From Streptomyces sp. SA15 (GTDB taxonomy: Bacteria > Actinomycetota > Actinomycetes > Streptomycetales > Streptomycetaceae), in the NCBI RefSeq assembly GCF_002291145.1, contig NZ_NTGE01000058.1, positions 1-64,000 on the forward strand: DNA of 64,000 nucleotides, in the 5' to 3' direction. Positions 55,681 through 64,000 of this stretch are shown here, one piece after another. Under the pieces are notes generated by a model. That model was not told the origin of the DNA. It searched no databases and saw nothing but the letters and a program-made list of their open reading frames with translations. A program made the position numbers and the translations under genes. How positions within the stretch are numbered: the first letter of the stretch is position 1; each line of letters starts with the position of its first letter.

Positions 55681-56900
55681 GTGTTCGGAATCGTCAGGCC
55701 GTGCCGTCACCGGCTGGGAGAGAGCCTCAAGACGCAGTGGATGGCCCATTTGTGCGGGCTGTGTCTCGCACTGCGTAAGGACCACGGTCAGTTCGCGCGG
55801 GTGGTGACGAACTACGACGGGTTGCTGATATCGGTTTTGACGGAGGCTCAGGCCGAGCGTGGCGGTGGCGGCAGGCGTACGGCGGGACCGTGCCCGCTGC
55901 GCGGAATGCGCACCGCGTCCGTCGCACACGGTGAGGGGGCGCGCCTGGCGGCCGCCGTCTCGCTGGTGCTCGCCTCGGCCAAGGTCCGCGACCATGTCGC
56001 CGACGGGGACGGGTTGCTGGCCCGACGGCCGGTGGCGCTCGCCGCGCGCCGGGTCGCCGCCGGCTGGGGTGCGGCCGGGGCCCGTACCGGATCCGACGTG
56101 GGCTTCGACACCGCCGTACTCGTCGACGCCGTGGACCGGCAGATCGGCATCGAGGCGCTGGCCGGGCCCGGCACGCCCCTGCTGACCGTCACCGAGCCGA
56201 CCGAGACCGCGACCGCCGCGGCCTTCGCGCACACCGCGATCCTGGCCGGACGCCCCGGCAACGCCGAGCCGCTCGCCGAGGCCGGCCGCCTCTTCGGACG
56301 GCTCGCCCACGTCCTGGACGCCGTCGAGGACAGGGAAGCCGACGCCGCGTCGGGTGCCTGGAGCCCTCCCCTACTCTCGGCTTCGCTCGAGCGGGGGGAC
56401 CCCCATCCGCGACGGGGACGTCCCTGGCGGAGGCCCGGCGGCTCGCCGACGACGCCGTGCACGGGATACGGCTCGCGCTGCGGGAGGCGGACCTCACGGA
56501 CGGACGGCTCGCGCACCGGCTGCTCGTGCACGAACTGCGCACCTCCGTGGACCGGGCCTTCGGCACCGTCTCCTGCGCGCACGGGCCCGCGCCGTCCGGG
56601 CCGTACGCCCCTCCCGGCGGCCCCGGCGGGCCGCCGCTGCCTCCGGAGCCGCCGCGCCGCGACCGGCGTGGGCTGCTCGCGGGGTGCCTCGTCTGGGCGG
56701 GGCTCGCCTGTACGTGCCAGATGTGCTGCGGCGCGTACGAGGACCTCTGGAGCCGGGAGCGCAGGGAAGGACTGTGCCCCCACGCCGACTGCAGCGGCTG
56801 CGGCGACTGCTGCAACTGCTGTGAGTGCTGCGGGAACTGCTGTGGTGACGACGTGTGCGACTGCGGTTGCGACGGCTGTGACTGCGGGTGCAACTGCTGA
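55681..56900 (+). pseudogene. DUF5685 cysteine-rich protein gene, apparently frameshifted by a repeat
   Basis: The first frame (GTG 55681) encodes the DUF5685 N-terminus: VFGIVRPCRHRLGESLKTQWMAHLCGLCLALRKDHGQF to DAVEDREADAASGAWS at 56364. The natural continuation (ATGTSLAEARRLADDAVHGIRLALREADL) is in another frame from 56409 to the stop at 56900 and ends in a striking Cys-rich tail (CSGCGDCCNCCECCGNCC). The 44 bases between hold a dispersed streptomycete repeat. The first frame runs on by chance to 56919 with no conserved sequence. Either a pseudogene or a sequencing error; the repeat argues for a real insertion. Confidence 0.7.
56366..56408. repeat. Dispersed Streptomyces repeat inserted in the DUF5685 gene
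   Basis: CTCCCCTACTCTCGGCTTCG followed by CTCGAGCGGGGGGACCCCCATCC. I recognise this CTCTCGGCTTCGCTCGAG core flanked by C- and G-runs as a very common short repeat of streptomycete genomes, normally between genes. Confidence 0.7.
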
Positions 56901-56913
56901 GGGGAGGGCGCGC

Positions 56914-56968
56914 GTGTGAAGGCCGCCCGTGCGAGGGCCGCCCGTGTGAAGGCCGCCCGTGCGAAGGC
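56914..56968 (+). repeat. 15-bp tandem repeat, about 3.7 copies
   Basis: Units GTGTGAAGGCCGCCC and GTGCGAGGGCCGCCC alternate from 56914 to 56968, directly after the DUF5685 stop. In one frame it encodes repeated CEGRP. A simple minisatellite. Confidence 0.8.
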
Positions 56969-57189
56969 GAAGGGGAAGGAGACGCGAGAAGCGCCCCGCC
57001 GGATCAGGGGATCGGGGCGCGCAGGGGATCAGCTCAACAGGACGAGGACCACACTCGACCGAAGTCGATGTGGGAGCGCGTGACCAGCCACTGCTGCCGA
57101 TGCATGGGCCCAAGTGGAACAGGCATCCGGTTCCGCGTCAACCGACTCGAGACGGACGACAAGAGGCACGGCTCACAGTCCGGACAGCC

Positions 57190-57220
57190 TTGACAGTGAA
57201 GGGAAAAGGACCCGTACTCT
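57190..57220 (+). promoter_or_regulatory. Candidate promoter of the FAD-binding protein gene
   Basis: A consensus TTGACA (57190-57195) is followed after 19 bases by TACTCT (57215-57220). The spacing is slightly long. About 120 bases upstream of the start at 57342. Confidence 0.4.
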
Positions 57221-57341
57221 CGAGGAGCGGCCCTGCTGAGGGGCTCGGCCGCGTGGCGCCGCGTTCCGCGCCGCGTTCCGCGGCGCGTCCGTGTGAAGGC
57301 ACCCACCGAGTTCCACCGACTCGACGTCACGGAGCCTTCGC

Positions 57342-59135
57342 ATGTCCTCCGACACCCTCGCCCAAGCCCTCGCCGCGCCGAGGCCCTCTCTCGTGATCGT
57401 CGGGGCCGGGCCGCGGGGGACCGGTCTGATCGAGCGGATCGCCGCCAACACGCCCGAGCTGTACGCCGGTTCGGGTCTCGACATCCATCTCGTCGACCCT
57501 CATCCGCCGGGCGCCGGACGCCTCTGGCGCGCGGCCCAGTCGCCGCTGCTGTGGATGAACTCGCACGCCGAGGACGTCACCATGTTCACCGACGAGACCG
57601 TCGACATGGCCGGGCCCGTGCGCGAGGGGCCCACCCTGCACGAATGGGCAGGCATCGACGGCCGCACCTTCACCGACCGGCGGATCCAGGGCGAGTACCT
57701 GCGCTGGGTGTACGAGCGGGCGGTGGCCGCCCTGCCGCCGGGCGTGACCGTCCACCACCATCCGCGGCGTGCCCTGCGCGTCGGCGGGCCGCGCGAGGGC
57801 CGCCAGCAGGTGTGGCTGGAGGGCCGCCCGCGTCCGCTCCTCGCCGACCTGGTCGTCCTCGCTCTCGGCCACCTGGACGCCGAACTGGACGACGAACAAC
57901 GCGAGTTGGCCGCGTACGCGCGCGAGCACGGACTCGTCCACCTGCCGCCGGACTTCACCGCCGACAGCGACCTGTCCCCGCTCGCCCCCGGCGCCCCCGT
58001 CCTCGTCCGGGGCTTCGGGCTCGCCTTCGTCGACCTGATGGTGCTGCTGACGGAGGGCCGCGGCGGCCGGTACGCCGGGGACACGTACGTCCCGTCGGGG
58101 CGGGAGCCCGTCCTGTACGTCGGCTCGCGGCGCGGAGTGCCGTACCACTCGAAGATCGGCTACGACTGGAGCGGTGAACGGCCGCCGCTGCCCAGGTTCT
58201 TCGGGCCCGCGGAGGTCGACGCGCTGCTCGCCCGCCCGGGAGGCTTCGACTTCCGGCGGGATGTGTGGCCGCTGATCGAGAAGGAGTTGGGCTTCGCCCA
58301 CTACCACCGGCTGTTCTCGGCGCACCCCGAGCGGACCGCCGTCGCCTGGAGCGCCTTCGAGGAGAAGTACGCGGCCTGCGACGACCCGGCCGAGCGTGCG
58401 GCTCTCGCCGCGTCCGCCGTGCCGGATCCCGCCGACCGGCTCGACCTCGCCGCGCTCGACCGTCCGTTGGAGGGGGTGCGGTACGGCTCGTACGAGGAGC
58501 TTCAGAAGGGAATGCGCGATCACATCCTTGCCGACTTGACGCGACGCCACGATCCGGCACATAGCCCCGACTTCGCCGTCTTCCTCGGGCTGCTGTCCGT
58601 CTACGGCCAGTTGGTCCGGCTCGGTGACGTCGGACCCTGGTGGCACGGCTTCTTCAGCTATCTGGCCTCCGGGCCGCCCGGCCCTCGGCTGCGGCAGATG
58701 CTCGCGCTGTCCCGGGCGGGCGTCCTGAAGTTCTTGGGCGCCGACATGACCGTCACCGCCGAGGACGGGGTGTTCCGGGCGTGGAGCGCCACCGTGCCGG
58801 GGTCGGTCGTCGAGGCCCGGGCGCTCGTCGAGGCGCGGCTGCCGCAGCCCACCGTCGAGCGGGCCCGGGATCCGCTGCTGCGGGAGCTGTACGCCGACGG
58901 GGCCGCCGTAACTCCCGACGGGCTGCTGTCCGTTGATCCTGCCGACGGGCGTGTCCTGGACCGGACCGGACGACCGCACCTGCGGCGGTTCGCGCTCGGG
59001 CCGCACACCGACGCGCGGGGCTCCGGCGCGTTCACCCGGCCGCGCACCGGCGGCCCGGCGTTCCGGCAGAACGACGCCACGGCACGGGCGGCGCTGCTGT
59101 TCCTACGGGCGCTCAGCAGCCGTGCGGCCGCCTGA
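57342..59135 (+). CDS. FAD/NAD(P)-binding protein (FAD_NAD_binding_9 type)
   Basis: 597 residues. The N-terminal dinucleotide motif SLVIVGAGPRGTGLIERIA is at about 16-34. SHAEDVTMFTDETV and a second nucleotide-binding segment (APVLVRGFGLAFVDLMVLLTEGRGG) fit the HI0933/SidA-like FAD-NAD(P)-binding group found in streptomycetes. No signal peptide. Reaction unknown; relatives are predicted hydroxylases or regulators of secondary metabolism. ATG at 57342; about 90 bases from the next gene. Confidence 0.88.
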   Translation: MSSDTLAQALAAPRPSLVIVGAGPRGTGLIERIAANTPELYAGSGLDIHLVDPHPPGAGRLWRAAQSPLLWMNSHAEDVTMFTDETVDMAGPVREGPTLHEWAGIDGRTFTDRRIQGEYLRWVYERAVAALPPGVTVHHHPRRALRVGGPREGRQQVWLEGRPRPLLADLVVLALGHLDAELDDEQRELAAYAREHGLVHLPPDFTADSDLSPLAPGAPVLVRGFGLAFVDLMVLLTEGRGGRYAGDTYVPSGREPVLYVGSRRGVPYHSKIGYDWSGERPPLPRFFGPAEVDALLARPGGFDFRRDVWPLIEKELGFAHYHRLFSAHPERTAVAWSAFEEKYAACDDPAERAALAASAVPDPADRLDLAALDRPLEGVRYGSYEELQKGMRDHILADLTRRHDPAHSPDFAVFLGLLSVYGQLVRLGDVGPWWHGFFSYLASGPPGPRLRQMLALSRAGVLKFLGADMTVTAEDGVFRAWSATVPGSVVEARALVEARLPQPTVERARDPLLRELYADGAAVTPDGLLSVDPADGRVLDRTGRPHLRRFALGPHTDARGSGAFTRPRTGGPAFRQNDATARAALLFLRALSSRAAA

Positions 59136-59228
59136 AAACCCCGGCGTTCGGGCTCGATACGGAATACCGGTGCGCGCCTCGGCGCTCACCCTTCGGGTTG
59201 TCCGACCCGGCGTCGAAGGGTTGATCAG

Positions 59229-60029
59229 ATGACGACGGACGCGGCCGACGCGTGGAAGCAGTGGCACGAGCACCGGGTCGAGACGGTGTCGGCGCCCTAC
59301 GGGCCGCTCGCGCTGACGGGTACACACTGGCTGGAGGACTATCCGGACGGGCGACTTCCGGACATCCCCGGGACCTGGACCGTCGAGCGGAACGCGGTCG
59401 TCCTCACGGCCGGGGACGGGGCCGGCGACGGGGACGGGGACGGTCTGAGCGTGGACGGGCGGCCTGTCAGCGGTGAGGTGCGGCTCGCGGCCGACGCCGG
59501 ACCGGCGGCCGCGTCCCGGGTGGCGTACGGCGGGCGCCGGCTGGTCGTGCTGGTCCGCGAAGGCGTGTGGGGCGTGCGCGACGTCGACCCCGCCTCCGCT
59601 GCCCGCCGGGCGTTCCGCGGTATCGAGGCCACGCCGTACGCTGCGCGTTGGTCCGTGCCGGGGCGCTTCACGCCGTACGGCGAGGACCGCACCGTACGCG
59701 TCGAGAACGCGGACGGACGGGCGCGCGGGCTCGGCCTCGGCGGTGAGCTGGCCTTCACCCTGGACGGGCGGGAGTTCACCCTGCAGGTGACGGTTCAGGG
59801 CGACGGCTCGCTGTGGGCGGTTTTCGGCGATACCACGAGCGGGAGCAGCAGTTACCGCTTCCGGTTCCTGCGGCCGGCCGCGCCCGACGCCGAAGGCCGT
59901 ACGACGGTCGACTTCAACCGCGCCCTGCTGCCGCCCTGCGCGTTCGCCGACCACTTCATCTGCCCCTTCCCGCCACCGGGCAACAACCTGGACGTCGCAG
60001 TCGAGGCGGGGGAGCGGAACCTGCTCTGA
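59229..60029 (+). CDS. DUF1684 domain protein
   Basis: 266 residues. Family segments: WKQWHEHRVETVSAPYGPLALTGTHWLED at the start, and the C-terminal TVDFNRALLPPCAFADHFICPFPPPGNNLDVAVEAGE, which is the DUF1684 signature (conserved Asn-Cys-Pro-Pro positions). Cytoplasmic. Function unknown. A GAGAGDGDGDG loop near residue 62 is an internal low-complexity expansion. Same strand as the FAD-binding gene, 93 bases after it. Confidence 0.87.
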   Translation: MTTDAADAWKQWHEHRVETVSAPYGPLALTGTHWLEDYPDGRLPDIPGTWTVERNAVVLTAGDGAGDGDGDGLSVDGRPVSGEVRLAADAGPAAASRVAYGGRRLVVLVREGVWGVRDVDPASAARRAFRGIEATPYAARWSVPGRFTPYGEDRTVRVENADGRARGLGLGGELAFTLDGREFTLQVTVQGDGSLWAVFGDTTSGSSSYRFRFLRPAAPDAEGRTTVDFNRALLPPCAFADHFICPFPPPGNNLDVAVEAGERNLL

Positions 60030-60241
60030 CAGGCGGTCATCTCGCGTAGACCACAAAGATCGTTCAAAGGTTGACGGCCGAAAGGCGCTCTTGCGCCGAC
60101 CGTCCGTTCGGCCGAATACTCCCCCACAGCGCTTGTCAGGGGCACGGCATGTTCCGGAATCCGGGCAGCCGGATCCCTGGCTGCGCCTCACGGGCCCGAA
60201 CCCCACGAGGGCCCCCGACTTCCCATGTGGAGGAACGAAAA

Positions 60242-61147
60242 GTGAGGATCAAGCGCACCACCCCCCGTAGCGGCATTGCGAGACGGACCCGGCTGATCGC
60301 CGTTTCCACCGGCCTCGCGGCCGCCGCCGCGATCGCGATCCCCAGCGCGAACGCGGCAGACACCCCTTCCACCTTCAGCGCCGCCCAGCTCAAGAGCGCG
60401 AGCGGCTCCTTACTGAAGGCCGACGTCCCGGGCACCGCCTGGGCCGTCGACAGCAAGACCGACCGGGTGCTCGTCACCGTCGACAGCACCGTCTCCCAGG
60501 CCGAGATCGCGAAGATCAAGAAGCAGGCCGGCGCCAACGCCGACGCGCTCACGATCAAGCGGACCCCCGGCAAGTTCAACAAGCTGATCCAGGGCGGCGA
60601 CGCCATCTATGCGAGTAGCTGGCGCTGCTCCCTCGGCTTCAACGTCCAGAACAGCAGCGGCACCCAGTACTTCCTGACCGCCGGTCACTGCACCGACGGC
60701 GCGGGCACGTGGTACTCCAACTCCGGCCGTACCACGGTCATCGGCTCGACCGCCGGGTCCAGCTTCCCGGGCAACGACTACGGCATCGTGCGGTACTCCG
60801 GGTCCGTCAGCAGGCCCGGCACCGCGAACGGGGTGGACATCACCCGGGCCGCCACGCCGAGCGTGGGCACCACCGTCATCCGCGACGGCTCCACCACCGG
60901 TACGCACAGCGGCCGTGTCACCGCCCTCAATGCGACCGTCAACTACGGTGGCGGCGACATCGTCTCCGGCCTGATCCAGACCAACGTCTGCGCCGAGCCC
61001 GGCGACTCCGGCGGCTCGCTCTACGGCAGCAACGGCACCGCGTACGGTCTGACCTCCGGCGGCAGCGGCAACTGCACCTCCGGTGGCACGACCTTCTTCC
61101 AGCCCGTCACGGAGGCTCTGAGCGCCTACGGCGTCAGCGTCTACTGA
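60242..61147 (+). CDS. Secreted S1 family serine protease, streptogrisin B-like
   Basis: 301 residues from the GTG at 60242 (GGAGG 8 bases upstream). Signal peptide with RR (about 1-38, PSANA-AD), an alpha-lytic-type propeptide (about 40-115), and a mature domain from Ile116 ([11 protein letters not shown]), 186 residues, very like streptogrisin B. Catalytic triad: His149 (TAGHC), Asp179 (NDYG), Ser256 (GDSGGS), with disulphide cysteines in place. Leu57 in the propeptide is a TTA codon (60410-60412), predicting bldA-tRNA control. Terminator downstream. Confidence 0.95.
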   Translation: MRIKRTTPRSGIARRTRLIAVSTGLAAAAAIAIPSANAADTPSTFSAAQLKSASGSLLKADVPGTAWAVDSKTDRVLVTVDSTVSQAEIAKIKKQAGANADALTIKRTPGKFNKLIQGGDAIYASSWRCSLGFNVQNSSGTQYFLTAGHCTDGAGTWYSNSGRTTVIGSTAGSSFPGNDYGIVRYSGSVSRPGTANGVDITRAATPSVGTTVIRDGSTTGTHSGRVTALNATVNYGGGDIVSGLIQTNVCAEPGDSGGSLYGSNGTAYGLTSGGSGNCTSGGTTFFQPVTEALSAYGVSVY

Positions 61148-61200
61148 GGCCGGGCCGCACCTCGGCACCCGTACGGCCTGCTCTGCAGCCGGCAGCAGAA

Positions 61201-61233
61201 GAGCCCCCGCATCCAACTGGCGTGCGGGGGCTC
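61201..61233 (+). terminator. Terminator after the first protease gene
   Basis: GAGCCCCCGCA (61201-61211) pairs with TGCGGGGGCTC (61223-61233), 11-nt loop. Confidence 0.82.
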
Positions 61234-61299
61234 GCCCTTGTTCGGGTCCCGGAGTTACCGTCGACGTACAGGCGGTCACGTCGGACCCTGGGGGCCGTG

Positions 61300-62172
61300 A
61301 TGGTCGAGGAGCTGGTGGCGGCGGGAGTGACGCTCGCGTCCGCCGGAGCGGTGTACGTGATGGCGGCGGCGCGGGTCGTCAAACAGTACGAACGGGGCGT
61401 GGTGTTCCGCCTCGGCAAGCTCCGGTCCGAAGTGCGCGGACCAGGATTCACGATGATCGTTCCGGGCATCGACAAGCTCCGGAAGGTCAACATGCAGATC
61501 GTGACGATGCCCGTGCCCGCGCAGGAGGGCATCACCCGGGACAACGTCACGGTACGGGTGGACGCCGTCGTCTACTTCAAGGTGACCTCGCCGGCCGAGG
61601 CGGTCGTCCGGGTGGAGGACTACCGGTTCGCGGTCGCCCAGATGGCGCAGACCTCGCTCAGGTCCATCATCGGCAAGAGCGATCTGGACGATCTGCTGTC
61701 CGACCGCGAAAAGCTCAACCAGGGACTGGAGTTGATGATCGACAGTCCGGCCGTGGAGTGGGGCGTCACCATCGACCGGGTCGAGATCAAGGACGTGTCG
61801 CTGCCCGAGACCATGAAGCGGTCCATGGCCCGGCAGGCGGAGGCCGACCGGGACCGGCGGGCCCGGGTCATCAACGCGGACGCCGAACTCCAGGCGTCGA
61901 AGAAGCTCTCCGAGGCCGCCCGGGAGATGTCCGACCAGCCGGCCGCGCTGCAACTGCGGCTGCTGCAGACGGTGGTGGCGGTCGCCGCCGAGAAGAACTC
62001 GACGCTGGTGCTGCCGTTCCCGGTGGAGCTGCTGCGCTTCCTGGAGAAGGCGCAGCAGCAGGTGCCGCAGATGCCCGCGCAGCAGCAGACAGCGCAGACG
62101 CCCGCGCAGCAGCAGACATCGCAGATGCCGGCCGTGCCGCAGCAGACACCGCAGATGCCTGCCGTGCCGTAG
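61300..62172 (+). CDS. SPFH/stomatin-family membrane protein (slipin)
   Basis: 290 residues. An N-terminal membrane segment (VAAGVTLASAGAVYVMAAARVV) is followed by the SPFH domain: VVKQYERGVVFRLGKLRSEVRGPGFTMIVPGIDKLRKV, MPVPAQEGITRDNVTVRVDAVVYFKV and the coiled-coil part EIKDVSLPETMKRSMARQAEADRDRRARVINADAE. The C-terminus is a Gln/Pro/Met repeat. Slipins scaffold membrane domains, often with an NfeD partner, not seen here. ATG at 61300 (a GTG at 61297 is one codon earlier). Confidence 0.93.
   Translation: MVEELVAAGVTLASAGAVYVMAAARVVKQYERGVVFRLGKLRSEVRGPGFTMIVPGIDKLRKVNMQIVTMPVPAQEGITRDNVTVRVDAVVYFKVTSPAEAVVRVEDYRFAVAQMAQTSLRSIIGKSDLDDLLSDREKLNQGLELMIDSPAVEWGVTIDRVEIKDVSLPETMKRSMARQAEADRDRRARVINADAELQASKKLSEAAREMSDQPAALQLRLLQTVVAVAAEKNSTLVLPFPVELLRFLEKAQQQVPQMPAQQQTAQTPAQQQTSQMPAVPQQTPQMPAVP
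62060..62169 (+). repeat. Gln/Pro-rich tandem repeat at the slipin C-terminus
   Basis: Imperfect units of about 24 bases encode PQMPAQQQTAQ / TPAQQQTSQ / MPAVPQQT. In-frame, affects only the disordered tail. Confidence 0.75.
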
Positions 62173-62495
62173 CAACCGGTGCAGGAGCAACTTCCGCCTG
62201 CCGAACCACATCTGGAACCCGATCCGCAAGAGTCGAATTCCAGACAGGCTTAGACCTCACGGGCTGGTGAAGGTTACTCGCGCGTAGTGTTTGCTGCGCG
62301 AACCGGCCTGGCCTGACCGTGGACAGTCAAAGCAACTCGAGGGGAAGGGGGGCGCGTTCGTCACTCTACGCGCGTCCGGAAGTCGACCTTGTGTGCTCCC
62401 TGTGGAGTTCGGAAGAGTGGGCGCTCGTCAACCAGCCTTTCGGTCCGCGAGGTCCCCACAACCGACCGGGCCGACCCCCCACAGGAGGACGCGAG
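62173..62495. other. Upstream region of the second protease gene
   Basis: 323 bases, no gene supported. GAAGGTTACTCGCGCGTAGT near 62269 may be part of a promoter (TAGTGT as -10). An AGGAGG at 62483-62488 is the ribosome-binding site for the TTG start at 62496. Confidence 0.45.
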
Positions 62496-63578
62496 TTGAA
62501 GCACCGACGCATACCCAAGCGGCGGGCGGCCGTGGCAGGTGCGGGTATCGCCGCACTGGTCGCCGCGGGAGTCACCTTCCAGACTGCGAACGCCAGCGAG
62601 ACGCCGGAGAGTTCCGCACCCGAGACGCTGTCGGCCCTGGCGGCCGGAAAGCTGGCCTCGACGCTCGACAGGGACCTCGGCACCGACGCGGCGGGCACGT
62701 TCTACGACGCGAAGACCAAGAGCCTCGTGGTCAACGTGCTCGACGAGGCCGCGGCGAAGACCGTCGAGTCGGCCGGAGCGCAGGCCAGACTCGTCCAGAA
62801 CTCCCTCGCCGAGCTCAAGAGCGCCCGCAGCACGCTGAAGCAGGACGCGACCATCCCGGGCACCTCCTGGGTGACCGACCCGACGACCAACAAGGTCGTC
62901 GTCACCGCCGACCGTACGGTCTCCAAGGCCGAATGGGCCAAGCTGACCAAGGTCGTCGACGGGCTCGGCGCCACGGCCGAACTCCAGCGGACGAAGGGGG
63001 AGTTCAAGCCCTTCATCGCGGGCGGCGACGCCATCACCGACGGCAGCGGCCGCTGCTCGCTCGGCTTCAACGTGGTCAAGGGCGGCGAGCCGTTCTTCCT
63101 GACCGCCGGCCACTGCACCGAGTCCATCTCCACCTGGCAGGACTCCAGCGGCAACGAGCTCGGCACCAACGAGGTCTCCAGCTTCCCGGACGACGACTAC
63201 GGCCTCGTCAAGTACACCGCCGAGGTCGACCACCCGAGCGAGGTGAACCTCTACGACGGCTCCGCCCAGGAGATCACCGGCGCGGCCGAGGCCACCGTCG
63301 GCATGAAGGTCACCCGCAGCGGCTCCACGACCCAGGTGCACGACGGCACGGTCACCGGCCTGGACGCCACCGTGAACTACGGCAGCGGCGACATCGTCAA
63401 CGGCCTGATCCAGACCGACGTCTGCGCCGAGCCCGGCGACAGCGGCGGCTCGCTCTTCTCGGGCAGCAACGCGATCGGCCTCACCTCCGGCGGCAGCGGC
63501 GACTGCACCTCGGGCGGCGAGACCTTCTTCCAGCCGGTGACGGAGGCACTGTCCGCGACCGGTACCGAGATCGGCTGA
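62496..63578 (+). CDS. Secreted S1 family serine protease, streptogrisin D-like
   Basis: 360 residues from the TTG at 62496, supported by AGGAGG 7 bases upstream. Signal peptide ends near [11 protein letters not shown] propeptide of about 135 residues ([35 protein letters not shown]) is longer than in the first protease. The mature domain from [20 protein letters not shown] has TAGHC, DDDYG and GDSGGS for the catalytic triad. Leader and mature parts resemble streptogrisin D, so the specificity should be chymotrypsin-like. No TTA codon seen. Confidence 0.94.
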   Translation: MKHRRIPKRRAAVAGAGIAALVAAGVTFQTANASETPESSAPETLSALAAGKLASTLDRDLGTDAAGTFYDAKTKSLVVNVLDEAAAKTVESAGAQARLVQNSLAELKSARSTLKQDATIPGTSWVTDPTTNKVVVTADRTVSKAEWAKLTKVVDGLGATAELQRTKGEFKPFIAGGDAITDGSGRCSLGFNVVKGGEPFFLTAGHCTESISTWQDSSGNELGTNEVSSFPDDDYGLVKYTAEVDHPSEVNLYDGSAQEITGAAEATVGMKVTRSGSTTQVHDGTVTGLDATVNYGSGDIVNGLIQTDVCAEPGDSGGSLFSGSNAIGLTSGGSGDCTSGGETFFQPVTEALSATGTEIG

Positions 63579-63607
63579 CGCCCTCTCCGGCTCGCTGAAG
63601 CCACGTG

Positions 63608-63640
63608 AAGTCCCGCCCCCCGCACTGAGGGGCGGGACTT
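63608..63640 (+). terminator. Terminator after the second protease gene
   Basis: AAGTCCCGCCCC (63608-63619) pairs perfectly with GGGGCGGGACTT (63629-63640) and runs into a short T-tract. Confidence 0.85.
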
Positions 63641-63839
63641 TCGTGTCGTGGGCGGTGCGCCGAGCCCCCGGCGGGCAGCGTCGGCGCCGGGGGCTGCGTC
63701 ATGCCCTCGCGGCCGGGTCGTGGGGTGTTTGCGCAGGTGGGGCGGGGCGGAACGGATGTCGCACGTATATTCGAGAAGGCGCAGCCGGGTCAGCAGGCCC
63801 CCGCACGGGACGCCGGGGTCGACGCTCGCGGCCCGTCGG

Positions 63840-64000
63840 CCGCGGCGTCCCGGTCGCCGATGTTCGCGGCGGTGACCGCGACGGCAAGGAGCAGGCCGAG
63901 CGTGTCGGTCACGATGTGCCTTTTGCGGCCCGGCACCTTCGTCCCGCCGTCGTAGCCGCGTGAGGCGGCCGGCACCGTCGCGGCGGCCCGTACCGACCGC
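63840..64000 (-). pseudogene. IS5-family transposase fragment
   Basis: On the minus strand a frame entering from the window edge reads [19 protein letters not shown], then [30 protein letters not shown], the conserved block between the second and third catalytic acidic residues of IS5-group DDE transposases. Similarity stops near 63840, where the frame continues into unrelated ADGPRASTP-type sequence. So the element is truncated on this side; its other end lies outside the window. The 63641-63839 flank has no gene. Confidence 0.75.

Larger units (their letters stand above)
56901..57341. other. Region between DUF5685 and the FAD-binding protein
   Basis: 441 bases without a supported gene. It contains a 15-bp tandem repeat (56914-56968), a GCGTTCCGCGCCGC-type repeat near 57260, and a possible promoter near 57190. 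Open frames here have no normal codon bias. Confidence 0.5.

Noticed and set aside
55681-56919. A single intact 412-residue protein at the DUF5685 locus
   Set aside because: After 56364 this frame turns into R/G/T/P-rich sequence, while the family's own C-terminal sequence with good codon bias lies in another frame.

Overview
The window is Streptomyces chromosome, or that of a very close relative. Evidence: about 70% GC with strongly GC-biased third codon positions, many GTG and TTG starts, almost no TTA codons, streptogrisin-type secreted proteases, a resuscitation-promoting factor, AfsR-like and PucR regulators, and dispersed GC-rich hairpin repeats typical of streptomycetes. The order tlyA-nadK-recN ... 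pyrG-Nudix ... parA-scpA-scpB-rRNA pseudouridine synthase-cmk-der is the conserved actinobacterial core block (compare Mycobacterium tuberculosis Rv1694-Rv1713), here loosened by Streptomyces-specific insertions.

Layout. 1-377: end of an rRNA operon (23S 3' end, 5S, strong terminator). 464-8520: an Arg/Asp/Gly-rich TPR protein, a DUF1015 protein, a HAD phosphatase, an iron-siderophore ABC operon behind a DmdR/IdeR iron box, an SCP2 protein and a small conserved protein. 8528-12196: tlyA-nadK-recN. 12232-20340: an accessory stretch between recN and pyrG, with a truncated MraY-like gene, a GT4 glycosyltransferase, a PucR regulator divergent from an LLM oxidoreductase, a berberine-bridge-type FAD oxidase and a GH15 glycosidase. 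SteA and MctB, which lie between recN and pyrG in mycobacteria, are not seen. 20850-27061: pyrG, Nudix, an AfsR-like NTPase/TPR protein without a DNA-binding domain, and alanine dehydrogenase. 27444-32066: a tightly coupled parA / RHH-like protein / scpA / scpB / pseudouridine synthase operon. 32120-38310: an ADP-ribosylglycohydrolase, a Rieske lipoprotein, then aroH-tyrA and cmk-acyltransferase-der.

38361-54807 is more accessory: two Streptomyces-specific hypotheticals, an Rpf lysozyme-like protein behind a structured leader, a branched-chain-amino-acid-type ABC system whose two permeases and one ATPase are fused into one 925-residue protein, a divergent pair of lipoproteins (one the likely binding protein), a WYL regulator with a perfect palindrome upstream, an orphan ctaD, an I78 inhibitor-like protein, a PAP2 phosphatase, a PIG-V-like mannosyltransferase and a DHA2 exporter. 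54920-64000: a sepF paralogue, a DUF5685 cysteine-rich protein gene apparently frameshifted by a repeat element, an FAD/NAD(P)-binding protein, a DUF1684 protein, two streptogrisin-family proteases flanking an SPFH/stomatin protein, and an IS5-type transposase fragment running off the window end.

The core blocks act in translation, recombination, nucleotide synthesis and chromosome organisation. The most unusual signals are the RHH-like partner of the SMC-linked ParA, the tri-fusion transporter, the repeat-broken DUF5685 gene, the TTA (bldA-type) codon in the streptogrisin gene, the iron box at a leaderless start, and the structured rpf leader. No complete novel multi-gene system could be established from sequence alone.
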